Source: Streptomyces benahoarensis
GTDB lineage: Bacteria; Actinomycetota; Actinomycetes; Streptomycetales; Streptomycetaceae
DNA length: 38,130 nucleotides
Reading direction: 5' to 3'
Assembly: GCF_007280575.1 (NCBI RefSeq)
Contig: NZ_VKJP01000021.1
Coordinates: forward strand, 1 to 38,130
The notes under the pieces are model-generated. The model saw nothing but the letters and a program-made list of their open reading frames with translations. It ran no database searches and was not told the origin of the DNA. The position numbers were made by a program, and so were the translations under genes. Below are positions 8,377 through 16,050 of this stretch, one piece after another (positions within the stretch are counted from its first letter, which is position 1; every line of letters begins with the position of its first letter).

Positions 8377-9285
8377 TCAGGCCGGTGGGTAGCCGCGGTC
8401 GCGGACGACCTGCGCGACCACACGGGTGAAGGCGCGGGCGGCGGCGCTGCGGTAGGCGCTCTCCCGCCGCAGCAACGCCGCCACGCGGGTGGGCAGCGGC
8501 GGATCGAGCGGCACCGGCGCCAGATGCGGATGGTCGTCGGTGATCGCGTCGGGCAGCACGGTGGCCAGCAGCGGGGTGCGCCGCACGATCTCGGTGAGCG
8601 CCTGGATGGTGTTGGCCTCCACCGCGATCGGCGGCCCGATGCGGTGGTGGGCGAAGTAGGCATCGATATGGCGCCGGGTCGCGAAGTCCTCACTGAGCAG
8701 CGCGAGCGGCTGCCCGCCGAGCCGGTCCACCGGCATCGGCCGCGGATCGTCCGCCCCGGGCCGGTGCGCGGTGGCGACCAGCCCGAGGGTCTCGGCGAAC
8801 AGTGCGGTGGCGGCGATGCCCGGCAGATGCGGGCCCTCGAAGGCGATACCCAGGTCGATCTCGTCGGCGAGCAGCCCCGCCTCGATACGGTCCTGCGCCT
8901 GCTCGTGCACCTCCAGCGTCAGCCCGGGGTGCTCGTCGTGCAGCGCCGCCACCAGCGGGCCGAGGAGATACGCGGTGAACGTCGGCGTCATGGCCAGCCG
9001 CAGATGGCCCCGGGTCAGGTCCGCGACGTCCAGGACCGCGCGGTCGGCGGCGGCCAGCTCCCGCAGCGCCCGCCGCGCGTAGTGGACGTAGGCGGTGCCC
9101 GCGTCGGTCAGCCGCACCGCGCGCCCGCTGCGGTCGAGGAGCTGGGCGCCCACCGACCGTTCCAGCTGCTTGATCTGCTGCGAGAGCGTTGGCTGGGAGA
9201 CGGTCAGCGCCTCCGCGGCGCGGGTGAAGTTGCCGTGCTCGGCGACCGCGATCAGATAGCGCAGATGACGCAGTTCCGGACCCAT
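8377..9285 (-). CDS. LysR family transcriptional regulator (CynR-like)
   Basis: A 302-residue LysR regulator. The helix-turn-helix lies at about 6-62 (LRHLRYLIAVAEHGNFTRAA ... VSQPTLSQQIKQLE), and the periplasmic-binding-like effector domain at about 90-295 contains GHLRLAMTPTFTAYLLGPLV and RIEAGLLADEIDLGIAF. The layout and sequence resemble the CynR group, whose E. coli founder activates the cyanase operon in response to cyanate. The carbonic anhydrase/cyanase operon at 11984-13652 lies 2.7 kb away, which makes a link attractive but unproven. The directly adjacent gene is a cytosine-deaminase-like enzyme, the other possible target. The ATG at 9285 was chosen because the LysR domain begins within six residues of it. 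Confidence 0.88.
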   Translation of the reverse strand: MGPELRHLRYLIAVAEHGNFTRAAEALTVSQPTLSQQIKQLERSVGAQLLDRSGRAVRLTDAGTAYVHYARRALRELAAADRAVLDVADLTRGHLRLAMTPTFTAYLLGPLVAALHDEHPGLTLEVHEQAQDRIEAGLLADEIDLGIAFEGPHLPGIAATALFAETLGLVATAHRPGADDPRPMPVDRLGGQPLALLSEDFATRRHIDAYFAHHRIGPPIAVEANTIQALTEIVRRTPLLATVLPDAITDDHPHLAPVPLDPPLPTRVAALLRRESAYRSAAARAFTRVVAQVVRDRGYPPA

Positions 9286-9300
9286 ACGCGGACTATAGGC

Positions 9301-9342
9301 AGCGGCCCGCCGGGCACCCGCACCGGCCCGCGGCGGGCCGCT
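9301..9342 (-). terminator. Hairpin terminator downstream of deaminase-like gene
   Basis: Perfect 12-bp arms (AGCGGCCCGCCG / CGGCGGGCCGCT) separated by 18 nt, 5 nt past the minus-strand stop of the amidohydrolase. It separates that gene from the lysR gene. Confidence 0.7.
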
Positions 9343-9347
9343 CGGCC

Positions 9348-10388
9348 TTACGGGGACGGCAGAGCGAACCGCGGGTACGTGGTGCGCGGCTCCGGCCCGA
9401 AGACCTGCCCGCCGTGCAGGACGAGCAGCCGCTCGGGGTGAGCGGCGACCGCCTCGGGCACGCCGTCGGCGGCGATCACCACGAGGTCGGCGCGGTCGCC
9501 GGGGGCGAGTTCGTAACCGGTCAGGCCGAGCGCCGCGGCGGCCTCGTCGATGATCAGGGAGGCGGCGGTGTGCAGCTCCTCGTCGGTCATCAGACCGCCC
9601 TGGAGGCCGATGATCGTGGCGCGTTCGAGCATGTCGGCGGTGCCGTAGGGCCACCAGGAGTCGCGGATGTTGTCGGACCCGGCGAAGACCCGCACGCCGT
9701 GGTCGCGCAGCCGCAGCACCGGCGGCATGGTGGCGCGCGGGCCGTTCGTCATGATCGCGACACCGGCGGCGGCCAACGCGGCGGCGGTGCGGTCGAGTTC
9801 GGGCCCGTCCACCTGGCCGAGGGCGTAGGCGTGGCTGACGGTGACGGTGCCGCCGAGCCCGAGGGCGGCGGTGCGCTCGGCGATGGCCCGCAGTTGCGCG
9901 GTGCCGGTCTCGCCGCCGTCGTGCAGATGGATGTCGATGCCCGCGCCGTGCCGCTCGGCGAGCCGGAAGACGACATCGAGCTGGCCGTCGACATCGCCGT
10001 CGAACCCGGCGGGGTCGAGCCCGCCGATCAGGTCGGCGCCCTCGGCGAGCGCGGCGTCGAGCAGATCGGCGACGCCCGGCGAGCCGACCACACCGCTCTG
10101 CGGGAAGGCGACCAGCTGGATGCCGAGCCGGTCGCGGAACGCCTCGCGGGCGCCGAGCAGCGCGTGCAGCGCGTCCAGCCGGACGTCCGGATCGACATCG
10201 ACGTGTGAGCGGACGTGGCCGGTGCCGAGGGAGACCATCCGCGCGGCGAGGGCGGTGGCGCGGTCGGCCACCGGAACGCCGATGGTGGCGCGCAGCTCCC
10301 GCTCGTTGGCGATCTGTTCGCGCAGCGTGGCGGTGGCCCGGTGCGGCTGCCAGGGGGCGCCGAGCAGCGTCTTGTCCCGTGTCGTCAC
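9348..10388 (-). CDS. Cytosine-deaminase-like amidohydrolase, N-terminally truncated
   Basis: A 346-residue open frame clearly belonging to the cytosine deaminase branch of the amidohydrolase superfamily. It retains the later metal/active-site blocks: DIHLHDGGETG, TVTVSHAYALG and FAGSDNIRDSWWPYG (Asp ligand), plus the C-terminal ADLVVIAADGVPEAV segment. Family members carry about 60 more N-terminal residues, including the first metal-binding His-x-His just before DKTLLGAPW. Here the protein begins VTTRDKTLLGAPW, so the beta-sandwich start and HxH are gone. The match stops exactly at Asp-Lys-Thr and upstream DNA is the promoter region of the divergent Rrf2 gene, so a deletion or insertion has replaced the 5' end. 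Without HxH the enzyme should be inactive. The GTG at 10388 is simply the first start in frame. The gene is best treated as a fragment. Confidence 0.8.
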   Translation of the reverse strand: MTTRDKTLLGAPWQPHRATATLREQIANERELRATIGVPVADRATALAARMVSLGTGHVRSHVDVDPDVRLDALHALLGAREAFRDRLGIQLVAFPQSGVVGSPGVADLLDAALAEGADLIGGLDPAGFDGDVDGQLDVVFRLAERHGAGIDIHLHDGGETGTAQLRAIAERTAALGLGGTVTVSHAYALGQVDGPELDRTAAALAAAGVAIMTNGPRATMPPVLRLRDHGVRVFAGSDNIRDSWWPYGTADMLERATIIGLQGGLMTDEELHTAASLIIDEAAAALGLTGYELAPGDRADLVVIAADGVPEAVAAHPERLLVLHGGQVFGPEPRTTYPRFALPSP

Positions 10389-10405
10389 AGTATTGGTTGC
10401 GACAC
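10379..10405. promoter_or_regulatory. Inverted repeat upstream of rrf2-like gene, possible operator
   Basis: GTGTCG and CGACAC form perfect 6-bp arms 15 nt apart, about 40 nt before the Rrf2-family start at 10442 and overlapping the first codons of the truncated amidohydrolase. Rrf2 regulators commonly repress their own promoters at sites of this type, so autoregulation is plausible. The arms are short and chance is not excluded. Confidence 0.3.
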
Positions 10406-10441
10406 AGGTAGCGTCGACGACTTCGGACAGCTGGAGGTCTC

Positions 10442-10877
10442 ATGGGCATGAGCAGCCGCATGACCGTGGCCACCCACGCGCTGACGTGGATGGCGTGGGT
10501 CTGCCCCCGGCGCCCCGACGGCATCGTGACATCCGAACAGATCGCCGCCAGCGTCAACACCAACCCTGTTGTCATCCGCCGCACCCTTGGGAGCCTGCGC
10601 GACGCGGGTCTGGTGGAGTCCCGGCGTGGACAGGGGGCGGGCTGGCGGCTGGCCCGCACTCCGGAATCCATCACCTTGAGGGATGTCTACCTCGCCGTCG
10701 AGCCTGATCCGCTCCTCGCCCTGCACTCCGCGCCCCCCCAATCAGCAGTGCCCTGTCGGGCGGGGGATCCCGCCCGTGCTGCGAGAGGTGTACGACCGTG
10801 CGGAGGAGTTGATGAAAGCCGAGCTGGCAGCCGTCACCGTCGCCGACGTGGCGAGGGAGACGGTTCCTGGGCCCTGA
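10442..10877 (+). pseudogene. Rrf2 family transcriptional regulator, frameshifted
   Basis: The first 97 codons encode an Rrf2-type winged helix-turn-helix: MTVATHALTWMAW, TSEQIAASVNTNPVVIRRTL (recognition helix), LVESRRGQGAGWRLAR, and SITLRDVYLAVE. After ALHSAPP the expected continuation (NQQCPVGRGIPPVLREVYDR, then EELMKAELAAVTVADVARE and a stop at 10877) lies in the next frame. The break falls in a run of seven C at 10733-10739; with six C the frame is restored and gives a normal-length protein of about 144 residues. The gene is therefore a fresh frameshift, a sequencing error, or a slippage-prone tract. As read, translation continues in the wrong frame to 11395. The ATG at 10442 has GGAGG a few bases upstream. 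Related proteins often control an adjacent MFS pump, matching the remnant that follows. Confidence 0.8.
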
Positions 10878-10897
10878 GCCCAGCCCCGCAATCCATG

Positions 10898-10923
10898 GAG
10901 GCCGGTCCTCCCGGACCGGCCTC
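10898..10923 (+). terminator. Hairpin terminator after rrf2-like gene
   Basis: Perfect 11-bp stem (GAGGCCGGTCC / GGACCGGCCTC) with a TCCC loop, 20 nt after the stop at 10877, followed by TCTTC. Confidence 0.8.
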
Positions 10924-10983
10924 TCTTCGGACCTTTGTCGTAACCATTCCTGTTACATCGAGATATCTGGAGGTCTCCGCATC

Positions 10984-11275
10984 GTGTACCGACCACCGGT
11001 CGTCCGCGCCGCCGGAATGTTCGCCATCGGCACCGACAGCTTCGTCATCGCAGGCATCTTGCCGGACGCGGCACACTCCCTCGGCGTCGCGTTCACCGCC
11101 CCTGGTCGGACAGGCGGGAAGGGCATGGTTCGGCGCGCACCGGCTCGGTCCCGTCGGTGCGGTGTTCCTCGCACGTGGCCTCGGGGCGGCGGACGCGGCG
11201 TACGCCGTCATCCACCGACACGCGCGGCACGGCGTCCCCGCGGCACCGCTTCAGCCACTACGGGCCAAGTGGCGC
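10984..11275 (+). pseudogene. MFS transporter remnant with internal deletion
   Basis: A GTG at 10984 with GGAGGT upstream opens a peptide whose first ~35 residues match the N-terminus of drug-efflux MFS pumps: RAAGMFAIGTDSFVIAGILPDAA then HSLGVAFTA. The match then stops. A different frame continues with GAHRLGPVGAVFL and AYAVIHRHARHG, which resembles the last transmembrane helix and tail of such pumps. Roughly 300 residues between them are missing. So this reads as the two ends of a ~400-residue transporter after an internal deletion. The C-terminal assignment is weaker than the N-terminal one, and the right boundary is approximate because no stop closes that frame here. It is placed directly after an Rrf2 regulator, the usual context for such a pump. 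Confidence 0.5.
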
Positions 11276-11309
11276 GCTGCCCTCAACTCGCCCTGGGAAA
11301 AGGACTTGT

Positions 11310-11819
11310 ATGTCAGTGATCACCACAGAACGCCTCCGGCTGCGCCCGCTCACCGACGCCGACACCGACTGGTGGGTGCGTCTCCACGCCGATGAGGAGG
11401 TCAACCGGTTCGTCGGCGGCTACACCCAAGAGCAGGCCGCGGCGCGCCTGCACGAGATACAGCAGCAGTGGGATCGGCGCGGTCACGGACTGTGCGCCGT
11501 CGAACTGCGCAGTACCGGCCAAGTGGTGGGACGCTGCGGCCTGAACTGGTGGGAACAGTTCGGCGAGACCGAAATCGGCTGGACCTTCGCCCGCGCCCAT
11601 TGGGGGCGGGGCTATGCCACGGAAGCGGCCCGAGCGGTCCTCGCGTGGGGCTTCGGGGTCCTGAGGCTCCAGCAGATCACCGCCATGATCCATCACGACA
11701 ACACCGCCTCTTCCGCCGTCGCTCAGCGCCTCGGATTCACGCGTCTGCGCGAGGACACGGTCCTCGGTCGCCCCTGTACCGTCCACGCCCTGGCCCGGGA
11801 CGAGTTCTCGTCTCCCTGA
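11310..11819 (+). CDS. GNAT family N-acetyltransferase (RimJ/RimL-like)
   Basis: A 169-residue acetyltransferase with the RimJ/RimL-type order: TERLRLRPLTDADTDWW at the N-terminus, VVGRCGLNWWEQFGETEIGW in the central strands, HWGRGYATEAARAVLAWGF as the acetyl-CoA pyrophosphate-binding motif A (Gly-Arg-Gly-Tyr-Ala), and DNTASSAVAQRLGF as motif B. The acceptor may be a ribosomal protein N-terminus, an antibiotic or a small amine; sequence does not decide. The ATG at 11310 follows AAAAGGA and the true domain starts within four residues. An upstream in-frame extension to 11157 has no family similarity. It probably sat in the same transcript as the preceding transporter remnant. Confidence 0.88.
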   Translation: MSVITTERLRLRPLTDADTDWWVRLHADEEVNRFVGGYTQEQAAARLHEIQQQWDRRGHGLCAVELRSTGQVVGRCGLNWWEQFGETEIGWTFARAHWGRGYATEAARAVLAWGFGVLRLQQITAMIHHDNTASSAVAQRLGFTRLREDTVLGRPCTVHALARDEFSSP

Positions 11820-11864
11820 ACAACGGGGAGACGGCGCCTCCCTTGTCCGGGCCGCACAGGCGGA

Positions 11865-11876
11865 CACCTATAGGTG
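11865..11876. promoter_or_regulatory. 12-bp palindrome upstream of carbonic anhydrase/cyanase operon
   Basis: CACCTATAGGTG is a perfect palindrome in an AT-richer patch about 110 nt before the carbonic anhydrase start, followed by ATAGTAATCATGG. It lies where the operon promoter should be and could be an operator or overlap a -10 region. No matching site was found elsewhere in the window. Confidence 0.35.
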
Positions 11877-11983
11877 ACACCAATAGTAATCATGGCGACT
11901 GCGTCTTGGACGCTATAGCTCCAGGTCGTGCATGGTGGTCCCGTCGGCCCGGCAGGGGCTGGCAGCCACTGAAGGGAGTGACC

Positions 11984-12574
11984 ATGCCCGACCTCATGGA
12001 CGGTGTCGCCAACTTCCGCCGGGACGTCTTCCCGGCGAAGGCCGGACTCTTCGCCCGGCTGGCCACCGAGCACCGGCCCGCCACGCTGTTCATCGGCTGC
12101 TCCGACGCCCGGGTGGTGCCCGAGCTGATCACCCAGAGCGAGCCCGGGGAACTGTTCGTCATCCGTACGGCGGGCAATCTCGTCCCCGCCCACAGCCCGA
12201 CCGCTGACGGCACCGCCGCGAGCATCGAGTACGCGGTGAGCGTGCTGGGCGTCACCGACGTCATCGTCTGCGGCCACTCCGGCTGCGGCGCGATGACGGC
12301 GCTGGCCGAGGGGCACGACCTCACCGGCGCACCCCAGGTCGCCACCTGGCTGCGCCACGCGGACGCCTCCCTCGCCCGCGCCGCCACGGCGGGGCCCGGT
12401 GAGGTGGCCGCCCTGGTGTGGGCCAACGTCTCCGCCCAGCTGCGGAACCTGGCCACCCACCCCTCGGTGGCGCGGGCCCTCGCCGAGCGGCGCCTCACGC
12501 TGCACGGCTGGGTCTTCGACATCGCCTCCGGCACGGTCGACCGGCTCGAAACCCTCGACCGCACCGGTGTCTGA
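11984..12574 (+). CDS. cynT: Beta-class carbonic anhydrase (CynT-like)
   Basis: A 196-residue cytoplasmic zinc enzyme that interconverts CO2 and bicarbonate. Zinc ligands are visible: Cys39 and the Asp41/Arg43 dyad in CSDARVV, then His98 and Cys101 in [17 protein letters not shown] and [11 protein letters not shown] are further beta-class signatures. It is the first gene of an operon with cyanase 79 nt downstream. Cyanase consumes bicarbonate and releases CO2, and CynT in E. coli is known to replenish that bicarbonate, so the same role is inferred here. The ATG at 11984 follows GAAGGGAG; longer in-frame starts run back into the acetyltransferase gene. A general housekeeping carbonic anhydrase is the alternative, but position argues for the cyanate role. 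Confidence 0.92.
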   Translation: MPDLMDGVANFRRDVFPAKAGLFARLATEHRPATLFIGCSDARVVPELITQSEPGELFVIRTAGNLVPAHSPTADGTAASIEYAVSVLGVTDVIVCGHSGCGAMTALAEGHDLTGAPQVATWLRHADASLARAATAGPGEVAALVWANVSAQLRNLATHPSVARALAERRLTLHGWVFDIASGTVDRLETLDRTGV

Positions 12575-12653
12575 CGGCCCCTGCCGCCTACCCTCCGATT
12601 CCCGTACCGGGCCGGACGCACCGCGCGTCCGGCGCCTCCCGAAAGGAAGCACC

Positions 12654-13124
12654 ATGCCGCACGCCCAGTTCGACCCCGCCGCCCGTCAGGCCCTGGCCCT
12701 CGTCGCCGTCGAGTCCAAGACCCGTAAGGACCTGACCTGGCAGGAGATCGCGGAAGCCGCCGGACTGTCCGTCGCCTTCGTCACCGCCGCTGTCCTGGGG
12801 CAGCACGCCCTGCCGGAGCGCTCCGCGCTGGCCGTCGCCGAACTGCTGGACCTGGACGCGGACGCCGCGGCGCTCCTGCAGACCATCCCCACCCGCGGTT
12901 CGATCCCCGGCGGCATCCCGACCGACCCGACGATCTACCGCTTCTACGAAATGCTCCAGGTCTACGGCACCACCCTCAAGGCCCTGATCCACGAGCAGTT
13001 CGGCGACGGCATCATCAGCGCGATCAACTTCAAGCTGGACGTCAAGAAGGTCGCCGACCCCGAGGGCGGCGAGCGCGCCGTCGTGACCCTTGACGGCAAG
13101 TACCTGCCGACCAAGCCCTTCTGA
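12654..13124 (+). CDS. cynS: Cyanate hydratase (cyanase)
   Basis: A 156-residue protein, the normal cyanase length. Cyanase converts cyanate and bicarbonate to carbamate and CO2; the carbamate then decays to ammonia and CO2. The N-terminal helical DNA-binding-like bundle (about 1-85) ends in [24 protein letters not shown], and the C-terminal intertwined dimer domain follows. The catalytic triad is at exactly the E. coli positions: Arg96 and Glu99 in YRFYEM, and Ser122 in IISAINF. The ATG at 12654 has GAAAGGAAG upstream. It is the middle gene between carbonic anhydrase and a nucleoside-deaminase-like gene, with gaps of 79 and 30 nt. It should act in the cytosol as a homodecamer, for detoxification or as a nitrogen source. 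Confidence 0.96.
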   Translation: MPHAQFDPAARQALALVAVESKTRKDLTWQEIAEAAGLSVAFVTAAVLGQHALPERSALAVAELLDLDADAAALLQTIPTRGSIPGGIPTDPTIYRFYEMLQVYGTTLKALIHEQFGDGIISAINFKLDVKKVADPEGGERAVVTLDGKYLPTKPF

Positions 13125-13154
13125 CGTCCCCCTCACCAACTCCCCGGAGGAACC

Positions 13155-13652
13155 GTGGACTTCGCACAGCGCACCATCGACCTCGCCCGGCGCAACGTCG
13201 AGGAGGGCGGGCGCCCCTTCGCCACCGTCATCGTCAAGGACGGCGAGATCCTGGCGGAGAGCCCCAACCTGGTCGCCCAGACCTCGGACCCGACCGCCCA
13301 CGCGGAAATCCTCGCCATCCGCGAGGCATGCCGCACCCTCGGCACCGAGCACCTGACCGGCGCCACCCTTTACGTCCTGGCGCACCCGTGCCCCATGTGC
13401 CTGGGCTCGCTCTACTACTGCTCCCCGGACGAGGTCGTCTTCCTCACCACCCGGGACGCCTACGAGCCGCACTACGTCGACGACCGCAAGTACTTCGAAC
13501 TCGCCACCTTCTACGGTGAGTTCACCAAGGACTACACCGACCGCCGACTGCCCATGACGTACGAGCCGCGGGAGGACGCCGTCGACGTCCACCGCCGGTG
13601 GCAGCAGCGCAACGGCGGTGAGCGCCGCGTCGTCGGCGCCCCCACCTCCTGA
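13155..13652 (+). CDS. Nucleoside/nucleobase deaminase-like protein (cytidine deaminase fold)
   Basis: A 165-residue zinc hydrolase of the CMP/dCMP deaminase superfamily, closest in style to guanine/cytosine deaminase-like (GuaD/TadA) members. The zinc and catalytic motif is intact: His49-Ala-Glu51 in DPTAHAEILAIREAC, and Pro78-Cys79-Pro-Met-Cys82 in LAHPCPMCLGSLYY. The segment FLTTRDAYEPHYVDDRKYFELATFYGEF after the core differs from tRNA-specific TadA, so a free base, nucleoside or related small heterocycle is the likelier substrate. The GTG at 13155 has GGAGGAA upstream. The gene starts 30 nt after the cyanase stop, so co-transcription is likely, and this suggests it releases ammonia or feeds a cyanate-forming route (inference). 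The exact substrate cannot be read from sequence. Confidence 0.88.
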   Translation: MDFAQRTIDLARRNVEEGGRPFATVIVKDGEILAESPNLVAQTSDPTAHAEILAIREACRTLGTEHLTGATLYVLAHPCPMCLGSLYYCSPDEVVFLTTRDAYEPHYVDDRKYFELATFYGEFTKDYTDRRLPMTYEPREDAVDVHRRWQQRNGGERRVVGAPTS

Positions 13653-13692
13653 CCGGCGCCGCACCAACACGCCGTCCGTGCGTGGGCCGAGG

Positions 13693-13717
13693 GCCGCACT
13701 CCGGCATGGGGTGCGGC
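13693..13717 (+). terminator. Hairpin terminator after cyanase operon
   Basis: A 10-bp stem with one G-T pair (GCCGCACTCC / GGGGTGCGGC) and a 5-nt loop, 41 nt after the deaminase stop. Confidence 0.6.
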
Positions 13718-13984
13718 ACGCCGCGCCCGTCCGAGTATTTCGCGCGGGCCGTCGGAATTCTCTCCGTGGTGGAGGGGCTTTTCCGTCGTATGTGTGTCCG
13801 TTGGTTTACCGTCCCGCTGCGCGGCCTCATCCGCGAGGAATTGCCGTGAGGCTCTCGATTTCGGGGGCTTCGGTAATTCGCCGCCGCCACAGGGCGCCTC
13901 CGAGGGGCGCCGGAGGTGCCCGCATGCCCGGCGTCACCGTGGTCGTCGCCGTGGTGCGGGGCCGGGTGGCCCGGAGTGAGGGAA

Positions 13985-14022
13985 GGGGCCGGGCGGCGGT
14001 GAAGGGGCCGGGCGGCGGTGAA
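13985..14022. repeat. 19-bp direct repeat, two copies, in 460-base intergenic region
   Basis: Two exact, adjacent copies of GGGGCCGGGCGGCGGTGAA. They lie in the gene-free stretch 13653-14113, which otherwise holds a terminator hairpin, an AT-richer patch around 13735-13880 that probably includes promoter sequence for the acyl-CoA oxidase-like gene, and no convincing coding frame. Confidence 0.8.
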
Positions 14023-14113
14023 GGGGCGGGAAGGATACCCGTAGTCCATCGAGCCGGAATCGTGTCGGTGATCACGTTGAGGAGGAAGTGGAACCTGTCC
14101 TACCTTCCGGAGC

Positions 14114-15928
14114 GTGCTCACTCGACTCCCCGGAGTGGAAGTTCGTTCCACCGCCGCAGACCTCAACCGGATTCTCTTCGGAGACCAATTCGAACAATTG
14201 CATGAGCCGTGGCGGAGACTCTTCTCCACGGCCGCCTTCCGGTACCGGGAAGGGCTGTCACCGGAGGAAAGGGCCGCTCTGTCCTACGAACGGCTGCACG
14301 CGGTCAACGAGACCGTCACCGCCCCTGAGCGGTTCGCGTCGGACATCGAACAGCTCGCCGCACTCCACGAATGGGTCGGGCCGGTGGACCAGGGGCTGCT
14401 CACGGTCGGGTCCATCCACTTCAATCTCTTCCTCGGCAGCCTGCTCGGCCATGACGGCGACCGGCGCGACCTGCGGGATTTCACCTCCCTCCGGCGCACG
14501 GGCACCTTCCTGTGCACCGAGGCGGGCCACGGCAACAGTGCCTCCTCCCTGGAGACCACCGCCGCCTACGACCCGGCCACCCGCACCTTCCTCCTGCACA
14601 CGCCGTCGGCCGCCGCGGCGAAGTTCATGCCGAACACCTCCTCCGTCGGCGGCCCCAAGACCGCCGTCGTCGCCGCTCGCCTTCTCGTCGACGGCCGGGA
14701 CGAGGGCGTCTTCCTCTTCCTCACCCCGCTCCACGACGACACCGGGCGCCCGCTGCCGGGCGTGGAGATACGCAGACTGCCGCAGACGGGGACCGCCCCG
14801 GTCGACCACTGCGTCACCTCCTTCGACCGCGTCCGGCTGCCGTACGAGGCGATGCTCCAGGCCGACCACGGACGGCTGCGGCCCGACGGATCCTTCAGCA
14901 GCACGGTCGGCAACCGCCGCAAACGGTTCCTCGCCTCGGTCGGCCGCGTCACCGAGGGCAAACTCTGCATGAGTGCCTCCAGCCTCGGTATCACCCGCCA
15001 CGCCGTCACCGTCGCGGTGCACCACGCCCACCGCCGGCACACCTCGGGCATGACCTCGGGCCCCCCGGTCCCCCTCTTCGGCTACCGCAGCCACCACGCC
15101 CCGCTGCTGGACGCCCTCGCCACCGCGTACGCCGCCACCCTGCTGCAGCGCACGGCGGTACGGCGCTGGGCGAGGGACGGGGGGACGAGCGGTGCGCCCC
15201 GGGAGGACGCCGAGCGGCTCGTCGCCGTCGTCAAGGGCTGGATCACCTGGCAGGCGCGCGCCGTGATGACCGAGTGCCGGGAACGCTGCGGTGCGCAGGG
15301 CCTGTTCCTCGCCAACGGCATCGCCGCGCAGCTCGCCGCCAACGAAGGCACCATCACCGCCGAGGGCGACAACCTCGTCATCTGGACCAAAGCCGCCGGT
15401 GAGATGCTGCTCGGCCACTTCACCCCCCGGCCGCCGTCCGGTACCCCCGCCGCCGAGCGCAGTCCCACCGACCCCGACGTCCTGCAGGACCTGCTCGCAG
15501 ACATCGAGCGCATCTGGCACCGGCGGGCCCGCACCCGCCTGCGTTCCGGCGGTTCCGGCGGCCCGCTCGGCCGCTGGAACCGCACCGTTACCCCCGCTCT
15601 GCGGCTGGTCGACGCCCACGCCCAGCGGCTCGCCGCAGAGGGCCTGCTCGCCGCCGCCCGCCGGGCCACCGACCCGGCCGCCGCCTCCCTCCTGCACGCC
15701 CTGCACCGGCTGTTCGCCCTGCGGCGCGTCGCCGCGCACGGCGGGGACCTCCTGGCCGACGGCGCCCTCACCGCCGATCAGGTTCGCGACCTCCCCGACC
15801 TCACCGACGCGGTCGTCGAGGAATTGGCCCCGCAGGCGCTGACCCTGACGGCCGGTTTCGGCGTCGCCGACGATGTCCTGAACGATCACCCCCTCACCAC
15901 CCGGGGCAGCGGCCAACTGGCCTACTGA
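14114..15928 (+). CDS. Acyl-CoA oxidase / dehydrogenase-like flavoprotein
   Basis: A 604-residue protein with the ACOX layout. An N-terminal helical domain (about 1-125) leads to a beta domain with LRRTGTFLCTEAGHGN and the SSLETTAAYDPATRTFLLHTP strand pattern typical of acyl-CoA oxidases. The FAD-binding helical domain contains GRVTEGKLCMSASSLGITRHA. The catalytic glutamate is Glu417 in TAEGDNLVIWTKAAGEML, preceded by CRERCGAQGLFLANG. A C-terminal helical domain completes the fold. Family enzymes insert a trans-2 double bond in acyl-CoA and pass electrons to oxygen, forming H2O2. The GTG at 14114 is the first start in frame, with only GGAG very close upstream, so the start is uncertain by a few codons. 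No beta-oxidation gene is adjacent; secondary-metabolite tailoring is possible. Confidence 0.85.
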   Translation: MLTRLPGVEVRSTAADLNRILFGDQFEQLHEPWRRLFSTAAFRYREGLSPEERAALSYERLHAVNETVTAPERFASDIEQLAALHEWVGPVDQGLLTVGSIHFNLFLGSLLGHDGDRRDLRDFTSLRRTGTFLCTEAGHGNSASSLETTAAYDPATRTFLLHTPSAAAAKFMPNTSSVGGPKTAVVAARLLVDGRDEGVFLFLTPLHDDTGRPLPGVEIRRLPQTGTAPVDHCVTSFDRVRLPYEAMLQADHGRLRPDGSFSSTVGNRRKRFLASVGRVTEGKLCMSASSLGITRHAVTVAVHHAHRRHTSGMTSGPPVPLFGYRSHHAPLLDALATAYAATLLQRTAVRRWARDGGTSGAPREDAERLVAVVKGWITWQARAVMTECRERCGAQGLFLANGIAAQLAANEGTITAEGDNLVIWTKAAGEMLLGHFTPRPPSGTPAAERSPTDPDVLQDLLADIERIWHRRARTRLRSGGSGGPLGRWNRTVTPALRLVDAHAQRLAAEGLLAAARRATDPAAASLLHALHRLFALRRVAAHGGDLLADGALTADQVRDLPDLTDAVVEELAPQALTLTAGFGVADDVLNDHPLTTRGSGQLAY

Positions 15929-15983
15929 CCCGGCGAGGTCGGTGGTGGCTGACCGGGCGGGCGCGATGCCGCCGAACACGCCG

Positions 15984-16017
15984 CCCCGGCCCGTCAAGCA
16001 CGATGGACGGGCCGGGG
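15984..16017. terminator. Bidirectional hairpin terminator
   Basis: Perfect 12-bp arms (CCCCGGCCCGTC / GACGGGCCGGGG) with a 10-nt loop, between the convergent acyl-CoA oxidase-like and VOC-DinB genes. Confidence 0.85.
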
Positions 16018-16050
16018 CGGGGCGGTGGCGGCAGGAGGCGGCTGACCGCG

